Positions 1-11,277 of a stretch of 64,000 bases of DNA are shown piece after piece; position 1 is the first letter of the stretch, and every line of letters begins with the position of its first letter. The translations under genes were made by a program, and so were the position numbers. Origin of the DNA: Strigamia acuminata (taxonomy: Eukaryota > Arthropoda > Chilopoda > Geophilomorpha > Linotaeniidae); the NCBI GenBank assembly GCA_949358305.1, contig OX442318.1:6806501-6870500 (forward strand), in the 5' to 3' direction. A model generated the notes under the pieces. That model made no database searches. It was not told where the DNA came from and worked only from the letters and a program-made list of their open reading frames with translations.

Positions 1-467
1 ATGTGAAAATTATTAGCACAAAAAATTCAAACACAAAACAATATGAAAGAATAGAAACACAGCAGTGTGTATACAAGCAAAAGACAGGAAAATTTAGAAA
101 TGTTTACAAAGATGAAAATTTTCAAATAAATAATACTGTAGAAATTTGAACTTTAGAAAGTTTTTATTTTTTTAATAATTAAAGTGAAAATCTTCTTATT
201 TGTATCACTGCAGCTGTACAGTTGCGACTGTAATAATTCATCCGAAATGGTTTGGGAACGAGCTGTATAATTAAACTGAGGTTTTACCTTTTCCATTAAC
301 GTGTTAACAGTCAAGAACACTTGCGTGCAATTCCTAATGTATTTTTAATAATGTAACAGCTATCATTTTGTTTTAGGTAATTTTGCTCGAGAAAACTCAT
401 TTTCTACGTTCATTAGCTTTGCTCTCCAATTGGTTCGATTCAACGCACGTGCGATGTTCCTCGATCC

Positions 468-475
468 TATTTAAA
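468..475 (+). promoter_or_regulatory. TATA-like box of knottin gene copy 1
   Basis: TATTTAAA lies about 100 bp before the first 5' UTR splice donor, with a CCAAT box upstream at 426-430. Transcription would start near 495-500. A 60-bp intron in the 5' UTR (566-625, GT...AG) separates the leader from the start codon. The same arrangement is at 5475-5482 in copy 2. Confidence 0.6.
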
Positions 476-644
476 CGCATTGGAAAAACCAATACAGCAT
501 CAAAAAGAAATTCAGCCGAACACGCTTCATTTCAAAAAAAATTCATCGTTCAATCCTGAAAACTGGTAACAAAATAGAAATTGCTATAATCTAGCTTGCT
601 TTTGACATCATTTTATTTTATACAGCAATCCAATAAGAAGAATC

Positions 645-1199
645 ATGGCCAAGTGTTTTATTCTTCTGACGGTGTGTGCTTTCGTGGTGTTTGCTCAAAT
701 GGTTGTGGCTACACCAATGGCGGAATTAGGTAAATAAACAAAAATAAAGTTGTTTTATGACTAAAAATGTGTGGTCGCTGGTCTTACTTATCCAAGTACG
801 CTTACCAAGTAAGCCTTACATTGACTTTTTGCTATACCACTGTGAGCACACATTATACAGCTAACTAATTTTCTTTTCAGAAGAAACTGATGCTGCTTTC
901 AATGACGTTGACGGTCAAGATAGAGCTGAGTAAGTTGGCCATAATGTGTGGGTCCAATTCTAAGAATCCACCAAAGCAGCATTCCTCAATGCATTTTGTG
1001 CAAGGATTCTTCACGCTCGTGTAAATCATGCGTTTACTCTAATCGTTTTTGTTGCAGTTGTCTTAAGAAAGATGATACATGTGATTTTAACAATGACAAA
1101 TGCTGCAGAAATTTGGCTTGTTTTAATAACATCTGGCCCTTGAGCGATTATTGTATAGTCGCTCTTCCAGCAAGTTCTGGCAGAGGAAGACACGGATGA
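645..1199 (+). CDS. Secreted inhibitor-cystine-knot (knottin) peptide precursor, copy 1
   Basis: I predict three coding exons, 645-729, 881-929 and 1058-1199 (phases 1 and 2), giving a 91-residue precursor. Exon 1 encodes a hydrophobic signal peptide of about 22 residues. Exon 2 encodes a short acidic propeptide. Exon 3 encodes the knot, with cysteines spaced C-x6-C-x6-CC-x4-C-x10-C, the classic ICK pattern, followed by a basic Ser/Gly/Arg tail. Exon borders have good GT/AG sites and the phases match. This fold occurs in arthropod venom peptides, antimicrobial peptides and endogenous ion-channel or protease ligands; nothing here says which, so venom function is not claimed. It is the only small secreted peptide gene in the window and is duplicated at 5652. 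Confidence 0.85.
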
Positions 1200-1540
1200 T
1201 AGACAGTCTTGATGAAAACCAAAAAGGAATTAAATAAAGATAAACTTATAATGGAAATAAAAATTATGAATTAAAAACTCGTAACACAAACAAAGAATTT
1301 TATTTAACAAATATTATTCAATATTAAACCACAAGATAGAATGTGTAATCAAGTGGCTTAATTAAGTTCTTTGAACACGCGGTTTGGTTGAAAGCAAAGT
1401 GCCTTATGGTTCGTCATTTTGTTGCTTTGGAGTCCCGGGTAGCTTAATTGCAGTGACCCGTGTGCAAGTTGGGACATTGATGAGCCCTTTAACATCCTTT
1501 TGTGGCGGACAAGTGTATTTTTTTATTCTCCATGGGCCCC

Positions 1541-2370
1541 TTAGACTCTTGGGCATGTGGCCTATGTCTGATTGCTGGTTTTGCTTCGACTATATAGGAG
1601 ACATATCTCAAAAGCACCTCTCACCCACCCGCTAGTTTTGGTCGCAGCTTTAGCACTCCTCATAGTCCGAGAAGTTTCGTTTATTCAACCGGACATTTGG
1701 AGGCGGGAGATCATTGTGTTGTTTGCTGTGCGTCAGCTCCATTCGAACAAATTCCACCTGGCGTCTCCGATTCGGTGGCTTCAACAACTTCTTTGTCCGT
1801 AGTTTGCTTCCTGTTGCCATCTTGGCATTATTGACTGTTAGTGTGCTATTGCCCGTTGGTTTATTGTTGTTGGTGACTGTGGCAACTCTCTACACATTCC
1901 TTATCTGCAATGTTTCTCTATATTTTCTTTGTTTTTTCCTGGATTAAACTGTTCCCTCTACTTGAAATGGTCCATGACTGGCGTGTGGAAAGAAAACTAG
2001 ACAGTAGACACCACAAATGCCAAGCAAAAACTAAACCAATCAGGAAGAAAATTTTGCTGGTGCAATTTTATGAGTAAACCTCTCCACTCGTATCTGTGTT
2101 ATCACAACCATATCTTTGTCTATTTCATTGTTTTTAAAACCATTTTAATTGAAGATTTTAATATATAATTGCACCTGCATCTTGTTGATAAATCCTTTGA
2201 GCACAATGAGTTGTAACACGAACCACAATAGTGTGTTGGAATGCACATGGTGGACTTTGCTGTTCTATGCAGAAAAAAATTTATCTGCAAGATTACGTCC
2301 ATTCTGATCTTACCCCACGTCTCACCCATGAGACTGTTAACTGTTATCACTACTGGCCTCTGTAAATTGC
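1541..2370. other. Diverged tail of duplication copy 1, no gene seen
   Basis: This is AT-rich sequence 3' of the first knottin gene. The short open frames here share no family features and are not preserved in copy 2, where indels break them. Bases 2055-2365 align with 6700-7085 of copy 2. I see no coding or RNA gene. Confidence 0.6.
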
Positions 2371-5006
2371 ATCAAAATAGATTGAATTCTTATTAATTAA
2401 TTAAATTTCTATTACAGTCTACTCTGTACGGACCGGATACATCGGCTGGACCCAACCTACATCCTCTCCCATCCGGACAACTTTCCGAGACCCGTCCTAT
2501 GTACAGTGCTGGACTGGCTCGACCTGTCCAGATTTTTTGGTACTAAATTTGTTCCCAGTCCAGCACTGCACACAGAGTATTTAATTATTTACCACTGAAC
2601 ACGTGCATTGCTCGTTTGTACAGTTCGAATCGTTCGAGTGGGGGTTAGCAGGTAAACTCAAATGGGCAAGCTCCGTGCTAGAAACTTGTAAAATATCTCA
2701 AACTTCATCCTTGGTGTACGCATCTTTGTGAAATACATTGTACATAGTGCGGTGGGCCGGTGACCACCGAGAAGGAGAATAATTTTTCATTTATTTTATT
2801 TTATTATCAGAAGCATTTCTGTTTATTTTGTTTTATTTTTATTTGAGTACCGTACTTTGTTTGGATAAATTTGGGGTTGTAAACATGTGGGCAGTTGCCA
2901 GGGCAACGAGCCGGTGGGCCCTGTTGGAGGCAGGAAGTGTTTCCTGTCTGAGCGGAGAGAAGTCTCAGTCTGATTTGTATTTTTGTTATGTAATGTCACT
3001 TAAAAATTGTCTCTGAAAACTTAGAAAAATTCACGGTGCAATTTGTGATTTTGGCCCGAAATTGGACTCATTTTCTTGAAACAACACGTTTGTTGTCGCG
3101 AGATTTCCGCTTCCTGCTTAGCTAAAAAAGCAGTGGGAATTTTTAACAGGCTTGCGAAGCCGAGAACTGGATCGTTGTCATCGTCATGGAGGTCAGTCGT
3201 GCCGACGAGCCGAGCTGAGTCCTGAGTCGCTTGCAAACGATACAAGTTCGTGAGTACGAGGTGCGGAAGTATAACGGAAATTTGTCCGATCGAATTGAGT
3301 ACCGTAAGCTGAAGTTTGTCGGGAAAGATTCATTGATTGAAGATCAGAGCGGCGACGTAGAAGCCATCTACGACGCCATTTTCTTTATTGTTTCTTTTCA
3401 CTGACATTATTTTTAAGATTCATTTGTCTAGTCATTGTATAACTTTTTAATTAAGAGATCATTTAATATGTCAAAACATTTTATTGTAACGTTAAATTAA
3501 TTTATTTGCAGACCAAGAATAAAAAGTAACGTGTTTGTTTTGAGAAATATTCGTAGTTTTCATTGAATATTTCTTCGCCATTTTGGATTCTAAGATTGAG
3601 AATTTAATTAGTCAGTTTAATTTATTAATTCAGTGATAAGTCCCGGTGTGGCATCAGTAGTAATTCTCAAGTTAGCTTTGTTTAAGTTAAAAGTGAGATT
3701 TTTAATTACTTCAAAAAACCCCCAGAAGATAGAATTCAAATAACAGTATCATATCTCTTAAAGATATCAATTTACCTGACACCTCAAACCCAAAGAAGTT
3801 CCAATTGTGAGTGTTCGGACGCCACGTGGTCAGGGGAGGGCCACGAGGTGCTGGACGCAACACACACGATGATTTCCACCCACGAAATACACAGAGACAC
3901 AATATAGTTTTTGCTTATGGCTTTTATTATTGTCTAGGGATATGATGCAGTGTCCCATAGTGTATTTCCCAAATGCGATGGTTCCTTGAACCATCCCTAA
4001 TCAGACCGCGTGTCACGGTGGCCATTGGACGTATGACACGCGTGGTCGGTTAACGGTTTGGGCCCCGCTGCCGTAAGTTACGGAGAACGTACGGCGGACG
4101 TGGCGAAACTGGATGCTCAGGTCGTGGTGGGCGACAGAGTCGCCACGTTGATTGTTTGGTTCGTCTTAACAGCCAGTTTCGGAAGCGATCACAGGAGCGA
4201 CCGTTTGCCTTGCTGGTTGCTGAACAACTCGTGGGTCCCTACGGGGCCCACCTACTTCTGGAAGGGTCACTTCCGGGGCCCAATTCTGCTAACCAAGGGC
4301 CCGCAGCTCCACCTGGTTGCGGAGGACCGCAACAGGCTGCGCGAGCGACGGGAGGCGCTGGAGCTGCACAAGTGCATTGCTGTTGCAGTGCAGTGATCAG
4401 CTCGCAGGGGCAGGTGGTCACACAACCACCAATTCAGAACCAACAACAATAAAAATGGATACATTTGTAATGAAAATATGTCTACAACCTGTCTGGCTCG
4501 TCCTACTCTTTACTCTCCCAGAAACGAGTCTCTGCTAATTGGGAATGAGGTTATTCCCAGTCAAGTGCAAGTGGTTGCTGTCTTTCATTCCCCCTCCTGT
4601 CTATGCTCTCAGACGTGTCTGACTATTCTCCCTCACCCCCAGTTTCCACACCCCACTCACTTGTCAGTATTTGTTTGCATTTATACGTATAACCCTTTCA
4701 TAGCTCTAATCACTTTTAGTACACAAACAGCTTTTTAAGACCCTTAACCCTTTTTCATGCCTCTAAAATGACTAATTCCAAACCAGTCTTTCTATGTATA
4801 TTTTATCAAAATAACCCAACTCCAATAAATGCTCTATTATTTGTTTACTTTCCAACTCCAAAACCTAAAGTGTTTATGTATAAACACACTAGAGATTGCA
4901 TCTCACTTGACGGAAAAAAGAAGAGCACGACCTTGCAAACCCCTAACCGTGGGTTGATTCGGCTTCTGGGCAAGACCCTCTGTTGTCAGAGAGCCTCCAA
5001 ACGTTG
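2371..5006. other. Spacer between the duplication copies, no gene recognised
   Basis: This unique sequence lies between the two copies. It contains a 14-bp perfect inverted repeat (2504-2517 / 2555-2568, CAGTGCTGGACTGG). A GC-richer block at about 3800-4430 stands out from the AT-rich surroundings. A poly(A)-signal-like AATAAA lies near 3519. The 112-residue open frame at 4058-4396 resembles no family I know and overlaps other open frames on both strands, as expected for a locally GC-rich block. A decayed retroelement is possible, but no reverse transcriptase or integrase motif is visible. Confidence 0.5.
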
Positions 5007-7090
5007 ATGTGAAAATTATTAGCACAAAAAATTCAAACACAAAACAATATGAAAGAATAGAAACACAGCAGTGTGTATACAAGCAAAAGACAGGAAAATT
5101 TAGAAATGTTTACAAAGATGAAAATTTTCAAATAAATAATACTGTAGAAATTTGAACTTTAGAAAGTTTTTATTTTTTTAATAATTAAAGTGAAAATCTT
5201 CTTATTTGTATCACTGCAGCTGTACAGTTGCGACTGTAATAATTCATCCGAAATGGTTTGGGAACGAGCTGTATAATTAAACTGAGGTTTTACCTTTTCC
5301 ATTAACGTGTTTAACAGTCAAGAACACTTGCGTGCAATTCCTAATGTATTTTTAATAATGTAACAGCTATCATTTTGTTTTAGGTAATTTTGCTCGAGAA
5401 AACTCATTTTCTACGTTCATTAGCTTTGCTCTCCAATTGGTTCGATTCAACGCACGTGCGATGTTCCTCGATCCTATTTAAACGCATTGGAAAAACCAAT
5501 ACAGCATCAAAAAGAAATTCAGCCGAACACGCTTCATTTCAAAAAAAATTCATCGTTCAATCCTGAAAACTGGTAACAAAATAGAAATTGCTATAATCTA
5601 GCTTGCTTTTGACATCATTTTATTTTATACAGCAATCCAATAAGAAGAATCATGGCCAAGTGTTTTATTCTTCTGACGGTGTGTGCTTTCGTGGTGTTTG
5701 CTCAAATGGTTGTGGCTACACCAATGGCGGAATTAGGTAAATAAACAAAAATAAAGTTGTTTTATGACTAAAAATGTGTGGTCGCTGGTCTTACTTATCC
5801 AAGTACGCTTACCAAGTAAGCCTTACATTGACTTTTTGCTATACCACTGTGAGCACACATTATACAGCTAACTAATTTTCTTTTCAGAAGAAACTGATGC
5901 TGCTTTCAATGACGTTGACGGTCAAGATAGAGCTGAGTAAGTTGGCCATAATGTGTGGGTCCAATTCTAAGAATCCACCAAAGCAGCATTCCTCAATGCA
6001 TTTTGTGCAAGGATTCTTCACGCTCGTGTAAATCATGCGTTTACTCTAATCGTTTTTGTTGCAGTTGTCTTAAGAAAGATGATACATGTGATTTTAACAA
6101 TGACAAATGCTGCAGAAATTTGGCTTGTTTTAATAACATCTGGCCCTTGAGCGATTATTGTATAGTCGCTCTTCCAGCAAGTTCTGGCAGAGGAAGACAC
6201 GGATGATAGACAGTCTTGATGAAAACCAACAAGGAATTAAATAAAGATAAACTTATAATGGAAATAAAAATTATGAATTAAAAACTCGTAACACAAACAA
6301 AGAATTTTATTTAACAAATATTATTCAATATTAAACCACAAGATAGAATGTGTAATCAAGTGGCTTAATTAAGTTCTTTGAACACGCGGTTTGGTTGAAA
6401 GCAAAGTGCCTTATGGTTCGTCATTTTGTTGCTTTGGAGTCCCGGGTAGCTTAATTGCAGTGACCCGTGTGCAAGTTGGGACATTGATGAGCCCTTTAAC
6501 ATCCTTTTGTGGCGGACAAGTGTATTTTTTTATTCTCCATTGGCCTCTTAGGCTCTTGGGCATGTGGCCTATGTCTGATTGCTGGTTTTGCCTCGCACAA
6601 TGGCGCTCGACTAGGAGACATATCTCACCCGCTAGTTTTGGTCGCAGCTTTATTTATTGCTTGACCCACGCTAGGCCATCTAAATTAGAAAATCTTGCTG
6701 TTGCAATTTTATTAGTAAACCTCTCCACTCGTATCTGTGTTATCACAACCATATCTTTGTCTATTTCATTGTTTTTAAAACCATTTTAATTGAAGATTTT
6801 TAATATATTTCTTCATTTGAAGCTTAATTGCACCTGCATCTTGTTGATAAATCCTTTGACCACTATGGGATGTAACACGAACCACAACAGTGTGTTGGAA
6901 TGCAAATGGCGGACTTTGTACCACCAAAGTAAAGTAAAGTTGCGACTCGTTCCAGACGATTGATGGCAACACCCTTGGTAGGTTTTTCCCTGCTGTTCTA
7001 TGCAGAAAAAAAAATTTATCTGCGAGATAACGTCCATTTTAATCTTATCTCACGTCTCACCCATCAGACTGTTATCTGCTATCACTAATT
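5007..7090. repeat. Segmental tandem duplication, copy 2
   Basis: This is homologous to 1-2370 with an offset of 5006-5007. Promoter, 5' UTR intron, all three coding exons and both coding introns of the knottin gene are repeated essentially unchanged. The tail carries insertions absent from copy 1, about 65 bp at about 6918-6985 being the largest. It ends just before the actin gene. Confidence 0.95.
5652..6206 (+). CDS. Secreted inhibitor-cystine-knot (knottin) peptide precursor, copy 2
   Basis: Exons 5652-5736, 5888-5936 and 6065-6206 repeat the gene at 645-1199 at an offset of 5007, with the same phases, splice sites and cysteine spacing (C-x6-C-x6-CC-x4-C-x10-C). By eye the coding sequence is identical to copy 1, so the two genes would secrete the same 91-residue precursor product. 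The TATA-like box (5475-5482) and the CCAAT box are also intact, so both copies look expressible. Identical coding sequence means either a very recent duplication or gene conversion. The function is unknown beyond a disulfide-rich secreted peptide. Confidence 0.85.
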
Positions 7091-7238
7091 TAAATATTTG
7101 TTTTGCTATTTAAAACGTGTGGTTTATCTTCAAACACAATTAATTCTTTTTGTCGATTTCATACAGTTAACAAGTTGGACATTTTTTTGTCTTTATTCAA
7201 TTTCATCTTTCTGTTTAAAACGGTTGAAAGAATCGAAA

Positions 7239-8728
7239 ATGTGCGACGACGAAATCGCCTCTTTAGTTCTCGATCTTGGATCGGCAATGATCAAAGGTGG
7301 ATTTGCTGGCGACGATGCACCGCGAACCGTTTTTCCTTCCGTAGTTGGACGAACCAGTGACCAGGCGGTAAATATTCATTAAAAAAAATATTTAATACGG
7401 AGTAATTATTTTAAAATAATTTTTCTTTGGTTTTATCAAGTTTCCCATGATTGGAGGAGGTGGAAAAGACTATTATGTGGGAGACGACGCGCAAAGCAAA
7501 CGAGGTATTTTCACATTGAACTACCCGATTAAACGAGGAATTGTGACCAACTGGGACGACATGGAAAAAATATGGCAGCATATTTTCTACAACGAACTTC
7601 GGGTGGCACCGGAAGAGCACGCGGTGTTGATTACGGAAGCCCCGCTGAACCCCAAAACAAACAGAGAGAAAATCACCGAGGTTATGCGTTGGGATTAACT
7701 AAATTTAATGTTTTTGAAATCAATTTTTTTTATTTCTTAGATCATGTTTGAAACGTACAAAACTCCAGCAATTTACATTGCACTTCAAGCCGTGTTGTCT
7801 ATGTACGCAAACGGGCGCACAACTGGGATTGTTGTGGACAACGGAGATGGCGTATCGCAAACACTGCCAATTTACGAAGGTTATGCGATATCCGATGCTA
7901 TTGTTCGCAACGATTTGTCCGGTTGGGAGTTAACCGATTATCTCAGAGAACTTTTAATTCAACGAGGATTAGTTTTTGCAAAAACTGGTTTGTTCAATAA
8001 AAATAACATATTAGTTCATAGTTGACACCGTCAGATGGCGATACGCTTTCAAAATGACCGCTCACATTCATTCTATCTATTTTAATTTTTAACTAATCAG
8101 AAAAAATAATAGGATATTTCTCTTAAATAGCTGACCGAGATGTTATCCGCGATATCAAAGAAAAATTGTGTTATGTCGCGGTTGATTTTGAACAAGATAT
8201 GGTTTCGCAAAGTTCGATGGAAAAATCATACGAATTACCCGATGGCCATATAATTACCATAGGAAACGAAACTTTTCGTTGTCCGGAAGCTTTATTCCAA
8301 CCATCCCTTGTAGGTAAATAATAAGAATAAGTTGCACACATAGTAGTGCATTAGTGCCCCATTTTGTGCAGAATAAATTGGATAATTTTTGCAATTTTCC
8401 AGGCATGTGGTCTGGTGGAATTCACGAAAATATTTTCAAGTCTATTTCGTTGAGCCCGGTTGCAAACCACAAGGATTTATACTCGAATATTGTGCTGTCC
8501 GGTGGAAGTACAATGTACCCTGAAATTGCCGAGCGATTGCAGAAGGAACTAACTTGTTTGGCACCAGGTGCGATGCCCATCAAGATCACCACGGCACCGG
8601 AACGCAAATTTTCAGTGTGGATCGGTGGATCTATTTTGGCTTCTTTGTCCACTTTTACTCAAATGTGGATCTCCAAAGCGCAGTATGACGAATCAGGCTC
8701 TTCCATTGTTCATAAGAAATGCTTCTAA
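7239..8728 (+). CDS. Divergent conventional-type actin
   Basis: Five exons, 7239-7367, 7441-7680, 7741-7987, 8131-8313 and 8403-8728, encode 374 residues, against 375-377 for ordinary actins. The start MCDDE, the FAGDDAPR block, [14 protein letters not shown], the ELRVAPEEH segment, the second phosphate loop (D..GDGVS) and the C-terminus ending KCF are all recognisable. It is clearly not a canonical paralogue. The residue equivalent to His73, normally methylated, is Arg75. The water-activating His161 is Gln163. The P-loop is changed (Leu13, Ala16), the D-loop has one extra residue, and about three residues are missing after the DFEQ segment. Splice sites and frame are intact, so it is not an obvious pseudogene. 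Nucleotide turnover and polymer dynamics may be altered; tissue-specific or testis-type roles are only guesses. Confidence 0.93.
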
Positions 8729-8931
8729 ATGCAATTTTTCGCACTACCCTAAAGCGCTTCAGCTACGGGCCTTTTTTATTTAATTATTTTGCATCCAAAT
8801 GGGTACATTGTGGGCACCAAAGCGTCGTCTTTGGAGATTGTCCATCTGAGGGTTAAATGCGACGACATTAGGCTTAGGCTCGAATTGATTTGATTATTTT
8901 GATTTTTTTTTTGATTTTTTTAATTCGAGAT

Positions 8932-8937
8932 AAATAA
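8932..8937 (+). terminator. Poly(A) signal of the actin gene
   Basis: AATAAA lies about 205 bp after the actin stop codon, in the 254-bp gap where the actin and SCO1 genes converge. Confidence 0.6.
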
Positions 8938-8982
8938 AAAACTATTTTACAGTCCTATAATAACAATAATTGAAGTTGTTTA

Positions 8983-10887
8983 TTAAAACCATTTCGATTT
9001 AAGACTTTCGTATTTCAGCATTTGAAGTTGAATCGCATCCGCAACTTGTTGGAAAGTGCGAGTCTGTCCGTAGTAATCAACGAATCGTCCTTCGGGATCG
9101 ATTAAGTAAATAATAATCGTGTGATCAACCTGTCGATTGAAAAGTTGTTTACAATTTAAACAATTTAAAAGAATAATTCAAAATAAATACAATATAATCT
9201 GCATCAACATCCTTGGGTCCGGCGCTGTAATAAACCCGAAACGATTTGGCGACTTTATTTACTTGCTCTTGACTGCCGGTTAATCCGATCAATTTCGGCG
9301 AAAATTCTAGAAAAAAATTAATTAATCTCAAAAAATCAAAATTGTTAAGTCGCTCCAGGGGCGGATTTAAGGGTTAGCCATTTTGGTTCAATTTTTCATG
9401 CAAAAATTCAATGTATTGGTCCAAAAAATGAGTTTTTGGTTCAGAAAATGAGTTTTTGGTCCAAAAAAATTAGTTTTTGGTCCAAAAAAATTAGTTTTCG
9501 GTCCAAAAAAAGAGTTTTTGGTCCAAAAAAAGAGTTTTCGGTCCAAGAAATAAGTTTTAGGTTCAAAAAAAGAGTTTTCGGTCCAAAAAATAAGTTTTAG
9601 GTCCAGAAAATTAGTTTTAGGTCCAGAAAATGAGTTTTTGGTCCAAAAAATGAGTTTTTGATCCAAAAAATGAGTTTTAGGTCCAGAAAATGAGTTTTTG
9701 GTTCAAAAAATAAGTTTTTGGTCTAAAAAAATGAGTTTTAGGTCCAGAAAATGAGTTTTTGGTTCAAAAAATAGGTTTTTGGTCCAAAAAATGAGTTTTA
9801 GGTCCAGAAAATGAGTTTTTGGTTCAAAAAATAAGTTTTTGGTCCAAAAAATGAGTTTTTGATCCAAAAAATGAGTTTTAGGTCCAGAAAATGAGTTTTT
9901 GGTTCAAAAAATAAGTTTTTGGTCTAAAAAAATGAGTTTTAGGTCCAGAAAATGAGTTTTTGGTTCAAAAAATAAGTTTTTGGTCTAAAAAAAAATGAGT
10001 TTTCGGTCCAAAAAATGAAAGGGGTAGCCCCCTGGATCTCCCCTGGATCTCGCCAATCGATACCTTTGATGTACCCCGCTACAACTGGAACCGAATCTCG
10101 GTCTGGATCAACCGAGATAAACAACGGCTGAATCGGGGCTAAATTTGGGTTTTTTTCTGTTAAAAAAATAAACAAATTTATTGGAAATTGAATTAAATTG
10201 ATTGGTTTTTGTTCGACCTAAAGTTTCGACGACATTGACCATTTTTTCTATTTCGTCGGGACAGATGTCGGGACAGTGAGTGAAGCCAAAATAAAGAAGA
10301 ATCCATTTGCCGAAGAAATCACGACTCGAGCACGGTTTGCCATTGTGGTCGATTAATTCAAAATGTCCACCGATCGACGCTTTGCCTAGTACTCTTCGTC
10401 TTTCTTTCTCGATTTTCATCTCTTTTTCACGTCGGACAAACATCACCCCTGCCGTGATCACTCCACCTATCGCAAATGTCACAAACAAACTTTTCCACGT
10501 AATTGGCTGCAAAAAAAAAAATTAAAAATTAAAAATTTTAATATTTTAAAAGTTAAAAAAAAAAAAAAAAAATAGATCAGTAATTACACCAATTCCTTTT
10601 CCTTTTCCTTGGTCTCGTTTTGGTAATTTCGTTATAGTTGATTCGTTCCTGACTTGATTTAATATCAAAGTTTTGAAAAATACCGGTTGAGTGCACCATT
10701 TCTATAAATTATTTTTCAAAAAAACAAAAATCAATTTAAAAACCAAATGTACGTATTAAAAAATAGTGAAACTAAAGTATAACTATCGTATTTTCATTCA
10801 TACTTTCTTGTATTGCGATGATAATAACAATTTATCAGGTCTGGAACACCTCAAAACCAACACACCAGCAAGCTTAATTAACGCCAT
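8983..10887 (-). CDS. SCO1: SCO1/SCO2 copper chaperone for cytochrome c oxidase
   Basis: Six exons in transcription order, 10887-10804, 10701-10588, 10506-10218, 10156-10064, 9306-9191 and 9129-8983, encode 280 residues. SCO proteins deliver copper to the CuA site of COX2 at the mitochondrial inner membrane. Exon 1 starts with a basic, acid-free leader typical of a matrix-targeting sequence. [15 protein letters not shown] marks the conserved entry into one membrane segment (about 73-90). The thioredoxin-like domain has the copper ligands CPDIC (Cys144, Cys148) and His235 in DHTIIIY, plus FISVDPDRD and the LTG motif. Start choice: the first ATG gives the presequence, and all six exon phases fit. 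Intron 4 (9307-10063) is swollen by a minisatellite. The gene is divergent from the glycosyltransferase at 11278, with 390 bp between starts. Confidence 0.95.
9410..10015. repeat. Minisatellite in SCO1 intron 4
   Basis: About 30 imperfect copies of a roughly 20-bp unit (core TGAGTTTTTGGTCC plus an A-run) fill the intron. Variants alternate TTTTGG, TTTTAGG and TTTTCGG, forming higher-order blocks in the second half. It creates false open frames on the minus strand. Confidence 0.95.
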
Positions 10888-11277
10888 CTTGGAACTGGGT
10901 GTTGAACCCGATTCGGGATCAAGCCAAATGACGTCAGAACCTAAAACCTGCACGAATCTACAATGCACACAAAATTTCATCATGAAAACCCAACTCAATA
11001 AAAACCATCCGAAATATTTATTTCAAAAAACTTTCTTTTCCAAAATCTATTTACAAAAAGCAAAAAAAAAAAAAAAATTCGCTGAGTAATCGTTTTCGGA
11101 GTCGTGCAGGTTTTAATCGGTAATCTAAAATAATATGGTGGCAACTTGCAGCGAGAGGCTCCGCGATGAAGACGTAAAGAAACCCGTTTTAAAGTTAATG
11201 GAAAAACATAAATCAAAATATAGTACAATCAACAATGCTGTGAACTGTCACCAGACATAAAACTGACATCGTAATTG
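10888..11277. promoter_or_regulatory. Shared upstream region of SCO1 (-) and the glycosyltransferase (+)
   Basis: 390 bp separate the two divergent start codons. The sequence is AT-rich with an A-run at about 11057-11076. No clear TATA box is seen in either direction. A bidirectional promoter is inferred from the geometry only. Confidence 0.4.

Larger units (their letters stand above)
1..2370. repeat. Segmental tandem duplication, copy 1
   Basis: Bases 1 to about 2370 recur at 5007 to about 7090, so the window opens inside or at the edge of a duplication of about 5 kb. From 1 to about 1530 the copies differ by about one inserted T (in copy 2 near 5312) and one substitution just after the stop codon. 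Beyond about 1540 they become clearly divergent, with many substitutions, and copy 1 has several hundred extra bases between about 1650 and 2050. The alignment resumes at about 2055-2365 at roughly 90% identity. The left border cannot be seen because it may lie outside the window. Confidence 0.95.

Noticed and set aside
948-1199. Longer frame starting upstream of knottin exon 3 (also 5955-6206)
   Set aside because: It starts inside the intron; the signal peptide and propeptide exons with matched phases explain the gene better.
2739-3660. Possible LTR (TGT start, AATAAA, primer-site-like TGGCATCAG near 3647)
   Set aside because: No second LTR, no CA end and no gag-pol motifs in the window.
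4058-4452. Frames of 98 and 112 residues in the GC-rich spacer
   Set aside because: Overlapping frames on both strands without family features; composition effect.
9410-10015. CRISPR-like regular repeats
   Set aside because: Head-to-tail minisatellite without unique spacers, in an intron of a eukaryotic gene.
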